DNA of 64,000 nucleotides from an uncultured Alistipes sp. GTDB lineage: Bacteria > Bacteroidota > Bacteroidia > Bacteroidales > Rikenellaceae. The DNA lies in NCBI GenBank assembly GCA_947573795.1, contig CANPHE010000007.1:1-64000 (forward strand). The letters are read 5' to 3'. A program made the position numbers and the translations under genes. Below, piece after piece: positions 17,117-28,752 of this stretch. How positions within the stretch are numbered: the first letter of the stretch is position 1; each line of letters opens with the position of its first letter. The notes below the pieces were generated by a model, which saw only the letters and a list, made by a program, of their open reading frames with translations, had not been told where the DNA came from and ran no database searches.

Positions 17117-19039
17117 ATGGCAAAGATTATCGGTATCGACCTGGGAACCACGAACTCCTGCGTCGCAGTTATGGAAGGTAACGAACCCGTCGTCATCCCC
17201 AACTCGGAGGGACACCGCACGACCCCGTCGGTCGTGGCATTCACCGAAGGCGGCGAGCGTAAGGTCGGCGATCCGGCCAAGCGTCAGGCGATCACCAACC
17301 CCAAACGTACGATCTTCTCGATCAAACGCTTCATGGGCGAGCGCTACGATCAGGTTACGGCCGATATCGAACGTGCACCCTATGCGATCGTCCGTGGCGA
17401 TAACAACACGCCGCGTGTCGATATCGACGGACGTCAGTATACCCCGCAGGAGATTTCGGCCATCACGCTCCAGAAGATGAAGAAAACGGCCGAGGATTAC
17501 CTGGGCCAGGAGGTCACGGAAGCCGTCATCACGGTTCCGGCTTACTTCTCCGACTCGCAGCGTCAGGCTACGAAGGAGGCCGGTGAAATCGCCGGTCTGA
17601 AGGTGCGCCGTATCATCAACGAGCCGACGGCCGCCGCGTTGGCCTACGGTCTCGACAAGAAGAACAACGACATGAAGATCGCCGTTTACGACCTCGGTGG
17701 CGGTACGTTCGATATCTCGATCCTGGAGCTGGGCGACGGCGTATTCGAGGTGAAGTCTACGAACGGTGATACGCACCTGGGCGGTGACGATTTCGACCAC
17801 GTGCTGATCGACTACATGGCCGAGGCGTTCAAGGCCGAGCACCAGATCGACCTGCGTCAGGACCCGATGGCGCTCCAGCGTTTGAAAGAGGCTGCCGAGA
17901 AGGCCAAGATCGAACTTTCGTCCTCGACTTCGACGGAGATCAATTTGCCTTACATCATGCCCGTCAACGGCATTCCGCAGCACTTGGTCATGACGCTCAC
18001 GCGTTCGAAGTTCGAGCAGCTGTGCGACCATCTGATCCGCAAGACCGTCGAACCCTGCAAACTGGCGCTGCGCGATGCAGGCTTGCAGGCTTCGCAGATC
18101 GACGAGGTGATCCTCGTGGGCGGTTCGACCCGTATCCCGGCTATTCAGAAGATCGTCGAGGAGTTCTTCGGCAAGACGCCCAATAAGAGCGTGAACCCCG
18201 ACGAGGTCGTCGCTATCGGTGCCGCTATCCAGGGCGGTGTGCTGACGGGCGAGGTGAAGGACGTGCTGCTGCTCGACGTTACGCCGCTGTCGCTCGGTAT
18301 CGAGACGCTGGGCGGTGTCATGACCAAGCTCATCGAGGCCAATACGACCATCCCGACCCGCAAGTCGGAAGTATTCTCGACGGCTGCCGACAACCAGCCT
18401 TCGGTGGAGATCAACGTCTGCCAGGGCGAACGTCCGCTGGCCCGCGATAACAAATCGATCGGCCGCTTCCACCTCGACGGTATTCCCGCCGCGCCGCGCG
18501 GCGTGCCGCAGATCGAGGTGACGTTCGACATCGACGCCAACGGTATTCTGAACGTTTCGGCTAAGGACAAGGGCACGGGCAAGGAACAGAAGATCCGCAT
18601 CGAGGCTTCGTCGGGTCTGACCGAGCAGGAAATCCAGCGCATGCGCGACGAGGCCAAGGCCAACGAGGCCAAGGATAAGGCCGAGAAGGAGCGTATCGAC
18701 AAGATCAACGCCGCCGATTCGCATATCTTCACCACGGAGAAGCAGCTCAAGGAGTATGGCGACAAACTGCCCGCCGACAAGAAGGCTGCGATCGAAACCG
18801 CGCTCGGCAAGCTCAAGGAGGCGCATAAGAACGCCGACGTGGCTGCTATCGACACGGCGATGAACGAACTCAACGCTGCATGGCAGGCTGCTTCGCAGGA
18901 CATTTACGCCCAGCAGCAGGCTGCGCAGGGTGCTGCCGGAGCTCAGGGAGCGGGTCAGCAGGCCCAGAACAATGCCGGAGCCCAGCCGGGCAACGGCGGC
19001 GGTCAGCCCGAGGACGTCGAGTTCGAGGAAGTGAAATAA
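17117..19039 (+). CDS. dnaK: Chaperone protein DnaK (Hsp70)
   Basis: [42 protein letters not shown]. Confidence 0.98.
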   Translation: MAKIIGIDLGTTNSCVAVMEGNEPVVIPNSEGHRTTPSVVAFTEGGERKVGDPAKRQAITNPKRTIFSIKRFMGERYDQVTADIERAPYAIVRGDNNTPRVDIDGRQYTPQEISAITLQKMKKTAEDYLGQEVTEAVITVPAYFSDSQRQATKEAGEIAGLKVRRIINEPTAAALAYGLDKKNNDMKIAVYDLGGGTFDISILELGDGVFEVKSTNGDTHLGGDDFDHVLIDYMAEAFKAEHQIDLRQDPMALQRLKEAAEKAKIELSSSTSTEINLPYIMPVNGIPQHLVMTLTRSKFEQLCDHLIRKTVEPCKLALRDAGLQASQIDEVILVGGSTRIPAIQKIVEEFFGKTPNKSVNPDEVVAIGAAIQGGVLTGEVKDVLLLDVTPLSLGIETLGGVMTKLIEANTTIPTRKSEVFSTAADNQPSVEINVCQGERPLARDNKSIGRFHLDGIPAAPRGVPQIEVTFDIDANGILNVSAKDKGTGKEQKIRIEASSGLTEQEIQRMRDEAKANEAKDKAEKERIDKINAADSHIFTTEKQLKEYGDKLPADKKAAIETALGKLKEAHKNADVAAIDTAMNELNAAWQAASQDIYAQQQAAQGAAGAQGAGQQAQNNAGAQPGNGGGQPEDVEFEEVK

Positions 19040-19067
19040 GGTTTTTTCGAATAAACCGCACAATGCG

Positions 19068-19103
19068 AGAAGCGCAACCTTTTAGGGGTTGCGCTTCTTT
19101 TTT
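19068..19103 (+). terminator. Intrinsic terminator of dnaK
   Basis: AGAAGCGCAACC-N7-GGTTGCGCTTCT followed by T-run. Confidence 0.9.
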
Positions 19104-19243
19104 TGCGGTTTCTGCGGCCGGGCGTGCGAAGTTTAGCGGAAAAGTGAACGTTTGGCGGGTGCAGCCTGCGGACGAACACTTCGTCGGATGCGGGGCTCTT
19201 CCGTCGTAAGCTGCGGCCCGCGCGATCCGGAGTCTCCCGGCTC

Positions 19244-20212
19244 TTAGTCGGCTTTCGACTCCGCCCGCCACATGCCGTAGAGAATCAGAACGGCACCGGC
19301 CGCAGCTGCCGGCGTAAGTCGCTCGCCGAGGAAAATCGCGGCGGCGATGATCGTGGAGAGCGGATTGAGGTAGATGTAGTTCGTCGTCCTCACGGCACCC
19401 AGATGGCGGATGGCCGCATTCCACAACAGATAGCAGCCCATCGATGCGACGAGTCCCAGGAACAGAAGATTGCCCCATACGGCAGGGTGCAGCAGCGTCG
19501 TTCCCGCGACGCGGAAGGGCTCGACGAGAAACCACGGGAGGATGGTCGCGAGTCCGTAGCCGAAGATTTTTCGGGTGATTTGCAACGCAGTGAATCGGTC
19601 GCCCAGGCGTTTTATGACCAGCGAATAGAGCATCCACAGCAGCGCGGCGCCGAACGCCAGCAGATCGCCCCGAGGCGAGAGGTGCAGCTCGAAATGTCCG
19701 TCGAGTACGACGACCGCCACTCCGACGAAGGCGAGTATGGAACCCGAGATGCGCCGTGCGGACATGCGTTCGGTCCGGTAAACCGCGCCGAGCAGCAGAG
19801 CCGTCCAGATCGGAGCCGTGCAGACGATTAGCGACACGTTCGATGCCGGAGCGTATTCCAGCGCCATGTTCTCGGCCAGGAAGTAGAGCGATCCGCCCGT
19901 GATTCCCGCCAAAGCGAACAACACCTCGTCGCGGAACGAAAAACGGTGTCTGCCGGCCTGTTCCGGTTGTCGGGCCGATTGGCCGGTCGTCTGCTTTTTC
20001 GGGACCCGCGACGCATCCCGTTCGCCGTCCGCTCCGGACCTCCGTGCGAAGGGCAGCAGGCAGAGATAGGCCAGTGCGAAACGGAGCACGAAAATCTCGG
20101 CGGCGGAGAGCCCGTTCGCGAGCAGCACCTTGGTCGAAACGAACGTCGCGCCCCACACCGTAACGGTGAAAAGCGCAGCGAAATGGTAGATGTATTCCTT
20201 CGATCGGGTCAT
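19244..20212 (-). CDS. DMT superfamily (EamA) transporter
   Basis: WGATFVSTKVLLANGLSAAEIFVLRFALAYL; ten TM segments with internal duplication. Confidence 0.88.
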   Translation of the reverse strand: MTRSKEYIYHFAALFTVTVWGATFVSTKVLLANGLSAAEIFVLRFALAYLCLLPFARRSGADGERDASRVPKKQTTGQSARQPEQAGRHRFSFRDEVLFALAGITGGSLYFLAENMALEYAPASNVSLIVCTAPIWTALLLGAVYRTERMSARRISGSILAFVGVAVVVLDGHFELHLSPRGDLLAFGAALLWMLYSLVIKRLGDRFTALQITRKIFGYGLATILPWFLVEPFRVAGTTLLHPAVWGNLLFLGLVASMGCYLLWNAAIRHLGAVRTTNYIYLNPLSTIIAAAIFLGERLTPAAAAGAVLILYGMWRAESKAD

Positions 20213-20364
20213 GCGGCCCCAAAATTACGGATTTTTTGCGCGCGTGGCGCATTTTTAACACGTAAACTCCTATTTTTAATTCTTTTTTTTTATCTTTGCG
20301 TGCTATTGTGCGTAGGACGATAAAGACGACAAATATAACAACATAACAAATTTTTATCATTCAA

Positions 20365-23358
20365 ATGCAAAGTAAAGGTTTTATTAAACTCATCGCGGTG
20401 CTTCTGGCGCTCGCATGCGTTTACCAGCTCTCGTTTACGCTCAAAACGCGGAACGTGGAGAAAAAGGCGGCCGCCTATGCCGCGCAGTTCCCTGTTTCGC
20501 AGCAGGCCGAGGCCGAGCAGCACTACCTCGATTCGGTGCAGAACCTTCCGGTCTACAACATGGGCTTCAAGTCCTTCACCTACAAGGAGTGCAAGGAGAA
20601 GGAGCTGAACCTGGGTCTGGACCTCAAGGGCGGTATGAACGTCATGCTGGAGGTTCAGGTCGAGGATGTCGTGAAGGCTCTTGCGGGCGACAGCAGCCAG
20701 GATCCCGCCTTCGTCGAAGCGATCGCCGAGGCTAACGAGGCGATGCGTCAGGGTACGTCGAAGGATTATATCGGCGACTTCGTGAAGGCTTACGAGCGCC
20801 TGTCGAACGGCCGTTCGCTCGCCGAGATTTTCGTGAGCCCCGATCGCAAGGATATCACGCTCGAAAGTTCGAACGCCGACGTGGAGAAGATTCTCAAACG
20901 TGAAACCGAGGCCGCTATCGCTGCTTCGTTCAACGTGTTGAGAAGCCGTATCGACCACTTCGGCGTCACGCAGCCCAATATCATGCGCCTGCCCAACTCG
21001 CACCGCATCCTGGTCGAGCTGCCGGGTGTGAAGGAGCCGCAGCGTGTCCGCGACCTGTTGCAGGGTACCGCGTCGCTGGAGTTCTGGACCACCTATGACG
21101 CCCGCGAGATTCTGCCCGCAATGGTCGCTGCCGATAAGTTCCTCCGCAGCGAAATGGCCGCCGAAGGTGCCGAGACCGAGGAGACGACCGAACCTGCCGC
21201 CGAGCAGCCCGCAGCCGAAGGCCTGATCGCCGAAGTCGGAGCTGCCGATACGCAGACCGAGGAGGCTCGCTCGGGCCGCTACGATCGCGCCGAGAATCCG
21301 CTTTTCGCCGTACTCGACCCCGGGTTCGCCAGCGGTTCGGCGATCGGTGCCGCTTATAAAGCCGATATGGCCGCTGTCGATGCCTACCTGGCTCAGCCGG
21401 CCGTGCGCGAGCTGTTCCCCGCCGACATCGCTTTCAAGTGGGGCGTCAAGGGCGACGATCAGATCGACGGCCGCTACTTCCTCTACGCGATCCGGGTCGC
21501 TACGCCCGACGGCAAGGCGCCGCTGGACGGTAGCGTCGTGACCGAGGCTATCGAGCGCTACGGACAGCGCGGTGCCGAGGCCGAGGTCGAGATGCACATG
21601 AACGCCGAGGGTACCCAGGAGTGGGGCCGCCTGACGGGCGACAACATCGGTAAATGCGTCGCTATCGTGCTCGACGGTTACGTTTATTCGGCCCCCGTCG
21701 TTCGTTCGAAGATCGACAAGGGCGTTTCGCAGATCACGGGTAACTTCACGATCCAGGAGGCCAAGGACCTCGCCAACGTGCTTTCGTCGGGTAAGGTTCC
21801 CGCTCCCGCCAAGATCATCCAGGATACGGTCGTAGGTCCCTCGCTGGGTCAGGAGTCGATCGATGCCGGTCTGCTTTCGTTCGTGATCGCCTTCATTCTC
21901 GTACTGCTCTACATGGGCCTCTTCTATAAGACAGCCGGTTGGATGTCCGATATCGCACTGCTCACCAACGTCTTCCTGCTGATGGGCGTACTCGTTTCGT
22001 TCGGTGCTGTGCTGACCCTGCCGGGTATCGCGGGTATCGTCCTGACGATGGGTATGGCCGTCGATGCCAACGTCATTATCTACGAACGTATCAAAGAGGA
22101 GCTTCGCGGCGGCAAGGGCCTTTCGCTCGCCATCAAGGACGGTTTCTCGAAGGCTTACTCGGCCATCATCGACGGTAACCTGACGACCATCATTACCGGT
22201 ATCGTGCTCTTCATCTTCGGTAACGGTCCCGTTCAGGGCTTCGCTACGACGCTTATCATCGGTATCATCACCTCGTTCTTCTGCGCCGTCTTCATCACGC
22301 GTCTCTTGATCGAGTGGTTCGTAGGCAAATACGGTTCGATCTCCTTCTCGTACAAGTGGTCGGAGAACTTCCTCAACAATACGCATATCGATTTCCTCAG
22401 CAAACGCAAAGCCGCTTATACGGTTACTGCCGTGCTGATCGCGCTGTCGTGCATCTCGTTCGCGGTTCGCGGTCTGAACCTGGGTGCCGAGTTCACGGGC
22501 GGCCGTGCTTACGTCGTTCGTTTCGACCAGCCGGTTTCGGCCGAGGAGGTGCGTGCCAATGTCGAGGGTGCTTTCGCAGCTCAGGCAGATGCCGATGCCG
22601 CTTCGGTCAGCTCCGAGGTGAAGCAGTACGGCAAGGAGAATCAGATGCGTATCGTGACGCAGTATCGTTTCGACGATACGTCGGACGAGGCTACGGCCGA
22701 GGTCGAGAAAATTCTCTACGACGCCGTGAAGTCGTTCTACACCTATCCCATCACCTTCGAGCAGTTCCGTAATACGCAGACCGACGAAAACGGTATCCTC
22801 ACCGCCGACAAGATCGGTCCCTCGATCGCGCAGGACATGACCTGGAACTCGATCTATTCGGTGCTCTTCTCGCTCGTGGCGATCGGTCTTTACATCACCT
22901 TCCGCTTCAAGCGCTGGCAGTGGGCTTCGGGTGCTACGCTCGCCCTGGCCGTCAATGCCCTGTTCATCATCGGTCTCTTCTCGATGCTCTACGGTATTCT
23001 GCCCTTCAACCTGGAGGTGAACCAGGCGTTCATCGCGGCGATCCTCACCATCATCGGTTACGCCATCAACGATACGGTGGTCGTCTTCGACCGTATTCGC
23101 GAATACCTGGGCCTCTATCCCAAGCGCAGCCTGCGTGAGAACGTGAACAACGCCATCAACTCGACCCTTTCGCGTACGATCAACACCTCGGGTACGACGC
23201 TCGTGACCTTGCTGGCGATCTTCCTGTTCGGCGGCGAGACGATCCGCGGTTTCATCTTCGCGTTGATCGTGGGTGTCGTCGTCGGTACGGCTGCGACGAT
23301 CTTCATCGCAACGCCGATGGCTTACGACCTTATGCAGAAGAAGGGTGACAAGGAGTAA
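20365..23358 (+). CDS. secDF: Protein translocase subunit SecDF fusion
   Basis: LNLGLDLKGGMNVMLEV, GMAVDANVIIYERIKEELR, later AINDTVVVFDRIRE; 997 aa. Confidence 0.96.
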   Translation: MQSKGFIKLIAVLLALACVYQLSFTLKTRNVEKKAAAYAAQFPVSQQAEAEQHYLDSVQNLPVYNMGFKSFTYKECKEKELNLGLDLKGGMNVMLEVQVEDVVKALAGDSSQDPAFVEAIAEANEAMRQGTSKDYIGDFVKAYERLSNGRSLAEIFVSPDRKDITLESSNADVEKILKRETEAAIAASFNVLRSRIDHFGVTQPNIMRLPNSHRILVELPGVKEPQRVRDLLQGTASLEFWTTYDAREILPAMVAADKFLRSEMAAEGAETEETTEPAAEQPAAEGLIAEVGAADTQTEEARSGRYDRAENPLFAVLDPGFASGSAIGAAYKADMAAVDAYLAQPAVRELFPADIAFKWGVKGDDQIDGRYFLYAIRVATPDGKAPLDGSVVTEAIERYGQRGAEAEVEMHMNAEGTQEWGRLTGDNIGKCVAIVLDGYVYSAPVVRSKIDKGVSQITGNFTIQEAKDLANVLSSGKVPAPAKIIQDTVVGPSLGQESIDAGLLSFVIAFILVLLYMGLFYKTAGWMSDIALLTNVFLLMGVLVSFGAVLTLPGIAGIVLTMGMAVDANVIIYERIKEELRGGKGLSLAIKDGFSKAYSAIIDGNLTTIITGIVLFIFGNGPVQGFATTLIIGIITSFFCAVFITRLLIEWFVGKYGSISFSYKWSENFLNNTHIDFLSKRKAAYTVTAVLIALSCISFAVRGLNLGAEFTGGRAYVVRFDQPVSAEEVRANVEGAFAAQADADAASVSSEVKQYGKENQMRIVTQYRFDDTSDEATAEVEKILYDAVKSFYTYPITFEQFRNTQTDENGILTADKIGPSIAQDMTWNSIYSVLFSLVAIGLYITFRFKRWQWASGATLALAVNALFIIGLFSMLYGILPFNLEVNQAFIAAILTIIGYAINDTVVVFDRIREYLGLYPKRSLRENVNNAINSTLSRTINTSGTTLVTLLAIFLFGGETIRGFIFALIVGVVVGTAATIFIATPMAYDLMQKKGDKE

Positions 23359-23469
23359 TCCCATACCTTTTATATAATGGAACGGACCGGGGCCTCGTGC
23401 TTCCGGTCTGTTTTTCTTTGCGGTCGTATTGCCGCGGGAAATAAATTTGGCATTGCACGGCGCTTGTAT

Positions 23470-23477
23470 TATCTTTG
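23470..23477 (+). promoter_or_regulatory. -7 element upstream of the YbbR-like/coaE/folP/lolD-like cluster
   Basis: TTG-N20-TATCTTTG, followed by a ~175-nt untranslated leader. Confidence 0.6.
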
Positions 23478-23653
23478 CGATTGATTAGGAGATGGATTTC
23501 CGTTCGCTCGGCGATGCGCCGGGATTCGGGTGCAGGCCGGGACGTATGTCTGTCCGGAATTGCATAACGATCCGGAATCGTCGCTCCGCACCGGCTTATA
23601 AGACGGATAGCCCGGTCGGAGGATGGAAACCCTGTTCCCGTTTATAACATGGC

Positions 23654-24061
23654 ATGATGGAAAATTTTCTGAGGTGGCTGCACCGCACCGTGTCGCCGGT
23701 CTTTCTGGCGCTGCTCGTGGCATCGTTCATTCTGTGGTATATCGCCAAACTGAGCTATACCTATACTACGGATCAGGTCGTGCATCTGAATGTCGACGGA
23801 GTGCCGTTCGAGGTGACCTGTGTCGTCGAGGGTGTCGGTACCAATCTGTTCGGCTACCGCGTCTATATGGATAAGACGCTCTACATTCCGTTGTCGGAGC
23901 TCAAGTACAAACTCTCCACCGAGGATGGACATGAAAATAAAATCGTGCTGGACCCTCAGTCGTTGCAGAATGCCATATCTTTGAAATTCAGTGATATCAA
24001 AGTGGTGGCAATTCGCTCGGTTCCCGAGATCGACGCTCCTGCAAAAAAGCCGAAGAAATGA
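23654..24061 (+). CDS. YbbR-like domain protein (short)
   Basis: N-terminal TM anchor; VVHLNVDGVPFEVTCVVEGVGTNLFGYRV; overlaps coaE as in other Bacteroidetes. Confidence 0.55.
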   Translation: MMENFLRWLHRTVSPVFLALLVASFILWYIAKLSYTYTTDQVVHLNVDGVPFEVTCVVEGVGTNLFGYRVYMDKTLYIPLSELKYKLSTEDGHENKIVLDPQSLQNAISLKFSDIKVVAIRSVPEIDAPAKKPKK

Positions 24062-24636
24062 TCCGGGTGGGAATTACGGGCGGTATCGGCAGCGGCAAGA
24101 GCACCGTTTGCCGCCTTTTCGCGGCCAAGGGAATTCCGGTCTACGATTCGGATTCCGAAGCCAAACGATTGATGGCCGCGGAGTTGCGCGGGGCGATCGA
24201 GGCACGTTTCGGTCGTGATATATACCGCGAAGGAGAACTTGACCGCGGGCGTCTTGCCACTATCGTCTTCGCCGATTCGCAGGCGCTCGCCGACCTGAAC
24301 GCCATCGTGCATCCGGCCGTCATGCGGGATTTCGCGGCATGGGCGGAGCGACAGACGGCCGATTATGTCGTGCTGGAGAGCGCCATCCTCTACGAAGCGG
24401 GGTTGGAAAATGCCGTCGATCGGGTCGTCGCCGTCCTCGCACCCGTAGAATTGCGCGTCGAACGGGCCTGCCGTCGTGACGGTGCCGATCCCGAAGCTGT
24501 CCGTCGTCGTATCGCAGCCCAGATGGACGACGATACCTTGTGCCGACGTGCCGATTTCACCCTTGTCAACATCCTCGAAGCGGACCTTGTGCCCGCTGTC
24601 GACGAACTCGACCGCCGATTCCGCCATGAAGCCTGA
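24058..24636 (+). CDS. coaE: Dephospho-CoA kinase
   Basis: MIRVGITGGIGSGKSTVCRLFAAKGIPVYDSDSEAKRLM. Confidence 0.96.
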   Translation: MIRVGITGGIGSGKSTVCRLFAAKGIPVYDSDSEAKRLMAAELRGAIEARFGRDIYREGELDRGRLATIVFADSQALADLNAIVHPAVMRDFAAWAERQTADYVVLESAILYEAGLENAVDRVVAVLAPVELRVERACRRDGADPEAVRRRIAAQMDDDTLCRRADFTLVNILEADLVPAVDELDRRFRHEA

Positions 24637-25483
24637 AAAGATACCTTTCGATCCCGCCCGCCGTCAGGTGATGGCGATTCTCAACGTTACTCCGGATTCG
24701 TTTTATGCCGAAAGCCGGATGCCCGATGCCGATGCCGTCGAACGGCGTGTGCGCGAAGCGGTTGCGGCCGGAGCCTCGGTGATCGACGTGGGGGGCTACT
24801 CCTCGCGTCCGGGTGCGGACGAGGTTTCGCCCGAGGAGGAGTGGCGCCGGGTCGAACGGGGTGTCGGAGCCGTGCGGCGGCTGGCTCCCGCGATGCCCGT
24901 CTCGGTCGATACGTTCCGTAGCGAGATCGTCACGCGGACCGTCGAGCGTTTCGGCGAAGTAATCGTCAACGATATTTCGGCCGGGGAGCTCGATGCACGG
25001 ATGGTTCCGACCGTCGCCCGCCTGGGACTCCGCTATATCGCCATGCACATGAAGGGCGACCCGAAGACGATGCAGTCGAGGACCGATTATCGCCGCGATA
25101 TCGTCACGGAGGTCGTCGATTATTTCCGCGTGCGCTGCCGTCGGTTGGAGGAGGCGGGAATCGCGCGTGAGCGGATCATCCTCGACCCGGGGTTCGGTTT
25201 CGCCAAGACGCTGGAACAAAATTACGAACTCTTGGCCGGATTGCACGCGCTGTGCGACCTGGGCTATCCCGTGCTGGCGGGTCTTTCGCGCAAGTCGATG
25301 ATCTACCGGCTGCTCGATGTCGCTCCGGCGGATTCGCTCGCCGGAACCGTCGCCCTCGACTGGGAGTGTCTGCGGCAGGGAGCCTCGATCCTGCGCGTGC
25401 ACGATGTTCGCGAGGCGGTCGACACGGTGCGCCTGTTCGAGGCTTTCGACCGCGCTCGTCAAACCCGACAAACGAACCTTTGA
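24626..25483 (+). CDS. folP: Dihydropteroate synthase
   Basis: [42 protein letters not shown]; overlaps coaE end. Confidence 0.95.
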   Translation: MKPEKIPFDPARRQVMAILNVTPDSFYAESRMPDADAVERRVREAVAAGASVIDVGGYSSRPGADEVSPEEEWRRVERGVGAVRRLAPAMPVSVDTFRSEIVTRTVERFGEVIVNDISAGELDARMVPTVARLGLRYIAMHMKGDPKTMQSRTDYRRDIVTEVVDYFRVRCRRLEEAGIARERIILDPGFGFAKTLEQNYELLAGLHALCDLGYPVLAGLSRKSMIYRLLDVAPADSLAGTVALDWECLRQGASILRVHDVREAVDTVRLFEAFDRARQTRQTNL

Positions 25484-25484
25484 G

Positions 25485-26135
25485 ATGATAAGGATTACGG
25501 ATATTCGAAAACGCTACGGCGACCTGGAGGTGCTTCGGGGCGTTTCGCTGGAGGTCGCCCGGGGCGAGGTCGTCACGATCGTGGGGGCCAGCGGCGCCGG
25601 GAAGACCACGCTGTTGCAAATCATGGGAACGCTCTCGCGTCCCGATGCCGGACGTGTCGAGATCGACGGCGAGGAACCTTTTCGGCTGGGCGATCGGGCG
25701 CTTTCGTCGTTCCGCAACCGCCGCATCGGGTTCGTCTTTCAGTTCCACCATCTGTTGCCCGAATTCACGGCCTTCGAGAATGTTTGCCTTCCGGGCTTCA
25801 TCGGAGGACGTCCGCGCCCCGAGGTCGAACGCCGGGCTGCCGAACTGCTCGACATGATGAACCTTACGGCGCGCCGCGACCATAAGCCGGGGCAGCTTTC
25901 GGGCGGTGAACAGCAGCGTGTGGCGATCGCCCGGGCGCTGGTGAACGCTCCCGCTGTGCTGTTGGCCGACGAACCCTCGGGAAATCTCGATACGCACAAC
26001 CGTGAGGAGATTCACCGCCTCTTTTTCGAATTGCGCGATCGCCTGCAACAGACCGTCGTGATCGTCACCCACGACGAACGCCTCGCCGCGATGTCCGATC
26101 GTAAAATCACCATGTCCGATGGGCTTATCCTCTGA
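25485..26135 (+). CDS. ABC transporter ATP-binding protein, LolD-like
   Basis: Walker [33 protein letters not shown]. Confidence 0.88.
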   Translation: MIRITDIRKRYGDLEVLRGVSLEVARGEVVTIVGASGAGKTTLLQIMGTLSRPDAGRVEIDGEEPFRLGDRALSSFRNRRIGFVFQFHHLLPEFTAFENVCLPGFIGGRPRPEVERRAAELLDMMNLTARRDHKPGQLSGGEQQRVAIARALVNAPAVLLADEPSGNLDTHNREEIHRLFFELRDRLQQTVVIVTHDERLAAMSDRKITMSDGLIL

Positions 26136-26919
26136 CGACGAGGCGCTGCGCGAGACGCTCGAATGGTTGTACGACCGCTACGATCGTCCCGAGTTCATCG
26201 ACGACGATCCGATCGCCGTTCCCCACCGTTACACCGCGCGTGCCGATCGCGAAATCGCCGGATTTCTCTCGGCGACGATCGCCTGGGGCAACCGACGTTC
26301 GATCGTTCGTAATGGCCATCGCATGATGCTCTGCATGGACGATGCCCCCGCCGATTTCGTGCGCAATGCTTCGGAGCGGGAGTTGCAACGGCTGGATGCG
26401 TTCGTGCACCGGACTTTCAACGGCGGTGATCTGCGCGACTTCGTGCTGGCCCTGCGCCGCCTGGAACGGATGTACGGCGGGTTGGGCAACTTCTTCGAGG
26501 AGCGCTATGTCGCAACGCAGAGCCTTCCGCAGGTTTTGGCCGAGTTCCGACAGGAGTTTTTCGCTGCGGAGCACGCTCTGCGATGCGAAAAGCATCTTTC
26601 GTCGGTGGAGAAGGGTGCGGCGTGCAAACGGCTTTGCATGTACCTGCGCTGGATGGTTCGTCGCGATCCCCGCGGCGTGGATTTCGGCCTTTGGACGCGG
26701 ATTCCGACCGCGGCGCTTCGGCTGCCGCTCGATGTGCATACGGGGCGTGTAGGGCGTGATCTGGGACTCTTGGCGCGCCGTCAGAACGATTGGCGGGCCG
26801 TCGAGGAGATTACCACGTCGCTTCGACGTTTCGATGCGCAGGACCCCGTGCGGTTCGACTTCGCGCTGTTCGGGCTCGGGGTTCAGGGAGGCTTGCCCGG
26901 GAGCGGGAAATCTTTCTGA
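26119..26919 (+). CDS. TIGR02757 family protein
   Basis: [28 protein letters not shown]...[24 protein letters not shown]...[23 protein letters not shown]. Confidence 0.85.
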   Translation: MGLSSDDEALRETLEWLYDRYDRPEFIDDDPIAVPHRYTARADREIAGFLSATIAWGNRRSIVRNGHRMMLCMDDAPADFVRNASERELQRLDAFVHRTFNGGDLRDFVLALRRLERMYGGLGNFFEERYVATQSLPQVLAEFRQEFFAAEHALRCEKHLSSVEKGAACKRLCMYLRWMVRRDPRGVDFGLWTRIPTAALRLPLDVHTGRVGRDLGLLARRQNDWRAVEEITTSLRRFDAQDPVRFDFALFGLGVQGGLPGSGKSF

Positions 26920-27087
26920 TCGATCTTCTTCGGCGGTAGTAACGGCCGTGCTAAGAGCATGAGCCGCAGAACGTGACAAGACAAAGCCTTGTAATGCCGA
27001 TCCTAAAATCTGCTAAGAGTCGATCGGTTTGTATTTTCCCGATATTCGAGGTATTTTTGTACGAAGAAAATCCTTAATTGATTCATC

Positions 27088-27804
27088 GTGTTCCGTTTCA
27101 AACGATTCTCGATCCGTCAGGACCGCTGCCCGATGAAGGTCGGGACCGACGGGGTTTTGCTGGGTGCCTGGGTCGAAATCCGGTCCGGAGTGCGTCGCAT
27201 CCTCGATATCGGTTCCGGCACGGGATTGATCGCACTGATGCTCGCCCAGCGTACGGCGGAGTGGGCCGAGGAGGTTCGTATCGTAGGCGTCGATGTCGAC
27301 GACGTGTCGCAGGCCCGCGAGAATGCCGACGCTTCGCCGTGGAGCGGTAGGGTAGCCTTCGAGCAGTGTCCCGTGCAGCGTTTCGAGCCGGAAGCGGCGT
27401 TCGATCTGATCGTTTCCAATCCGCCTTTCTTCGTCGATTCGCTCACCTGCCCCGATGCGGGACGTACGCAGGCGCGACATGCCGTAACGCTCCCTTTCGA
27501 GGAGTTGTGCGATGCCGTCGTGCGGCTGCTCGCCCCCGGAGGCCGTTTCGCTGCGGTTCTGCCCGTGACCGAGGCGGCTCGGTTCCGGTCGATCTGCCGC
27601 GGACGGTTGCGGCTCGTGCGCAGTACCGAGGTGCGGACGACGCCCCGCCACCCGGCCAAACGCCTGCTCATGGAGTTCGCGGCGGCCGATGAGAACGCTG
27701 TTGGGGATCCGATTTCGACGTCGCTCACCATCGGCACGGGCGAGCACGAGTGCTATACCCCCGAGTATCGTGCTTTGACGCGCGATTTCTACCTGAAATT
27801 TTGA
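27088..27804 (+). CDS. tRNA1(Val) (adenine(37)-N6)-methyltransferase family
   Basis: GTG start; FRFKRFSIRQDRCPMKVGTDGVLLGAW, LDIGSGTGLIALMLAQR, NPPFF. Confidence 0.88.
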   Translation: MFRFKRFSIRQDRCPMKVGTDGVLLGAWVEIRSGVRRILDIGSGTGLIALMLAQRTAEWAEEVRIVGVDVDDVSQARENADASPWSGRVAFEQCPVQRFEPEAAFDLIVSNPPFFVDSLTCPDAGRTQARHAVTLPFEELCDAVVRLLAPGGRFAAVLPVTEAARFRSICRGRLRLVRSTEVRTTPRHPAKRLLMEFAAADENAVGDPISTSLTIGTGEHECYTPEYRALTRDFYLKF

Positions 27805-27855
27805 CGAAACACCGAAAATGATTTATATTTGCATCTGAGGATAAACAATCGGCTT

Positions 27856-28752
27856 ATGAAAATCAGACTTACGGCTTTCGCGCTGCTGTTCAGCGGTGCC
27901 CTGGCAGCTCAGAATCCCTATATCGCCGTCGAAGGCGCTGTCGAAACCGCCGGCGGAATCGTCGTCTCGCTTCCGCAGACGATCCTGGCCGTGGACCTTA
28001 CGGTCGAACGCGACATGACCCTGTGCGGTCCCTATGCGCGTTATGCGCAGAAGTTCCTCGGGGTGCGTGCTCCGCTCAACGACAAGACGGTTTGGACCGT
28101 TACGGATGCGAAGATCGGATTGCTCGACGGAGATACCTATCTCGATGCCGGAACTCGGGTTCCCGCCGAGAGCCGTCAGCTTTCGCATGCGGACGGCGGC
28201 GAGGAGTTCGCGCGTTTGCAACCCGACAAGATGGCGATGGTTACCCCGTCGCTGGAGGATGCGGCGCGCGCTGCGGCCAACCAGATTTTTTCGCTGCGTC
28301 GTCATCGCCTCGAACTCATCACGGGCGAAGCCGGAGAGAATGTTTTCGGCGAAGGGCTCGCCGCTGCGCTGAAGGAGATCGAACGCCAGGAGCAGAGTTA
28401 TTTGGAACTTTTCCTCGGCAAGCGGACCGTTTCGACCGAGACGCGCCGCTATGTCGTTTGTCCCCAGTCGGATAAAAAACAGTATATCGTTAGCCGTTTC
28501 AGTGCTTCCGCCGGATTGCTTCCCGAGAACGATCTCTCGGGCGATATGGTGATTCTTCAGATCGATCCGTCGGGGGCCGACCTGGCATCGGGTCTGGAAG
28601 CCTCCGCCAAAGAGACTTCGGTGGTGAAATGCCGTGTAGCCGATCCCTCGACTTGCACCGTGATTGCGGGCGGTCGTGAATTCGGCCGTGCCGTGCTGCC
28701 ACTCTACGAGTTCGGCCGTACGATGAATGTCGCATTGCCGCGTCGCAAATAA
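27856..28752 (+). CDS. DUF4831 family protein
   Basis: MKIRLTAFALLFSGALAAQNPYIAVEGAVETAGGIVVSLPQTILAVDLTVERD...GPYARYAQKFLGV; TATATTTG upstream. Confidence 0.8.
   Translation: MKIRLTAFALLFSGALAAQNPYIAVEGAVETAGGIVVSLPQTILAVDLTVERDMTLCGPYARYAQKFLGVRAPLNDKTVWTVTDAKIGLLDGDTYLDAGTRVPAESRQLSHADGGEEFARLQPDKMAMVTPSLEDAARAAANQIFSLRRHRLELITGEAGENVFGEGLAAALKEIERQEQSYLELFLGKRTVSTETRRYVVCPQSDKKQYIVSRFSASAGLLPENDLSGDMVILQIDPSGADLASGLEASAKETSVVKCRVADPSTCTVIAGGREFGRAVLPLYEFGRTMNVALPRRK

Noticed and set aside
16871-19063. 730-aa minus-strand ORF opposite dnaK
   Set aside because: Shadow ORF of DnaK; long antisense frames over dnaK are a well-known artefact.
20290-23364. 1024-aa minus-strand ORF opposite secDF
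   Set aside because: Antisense of a clear SecDF; composition (His/Asp/Arg-rich) is typical of shadow ORFs.
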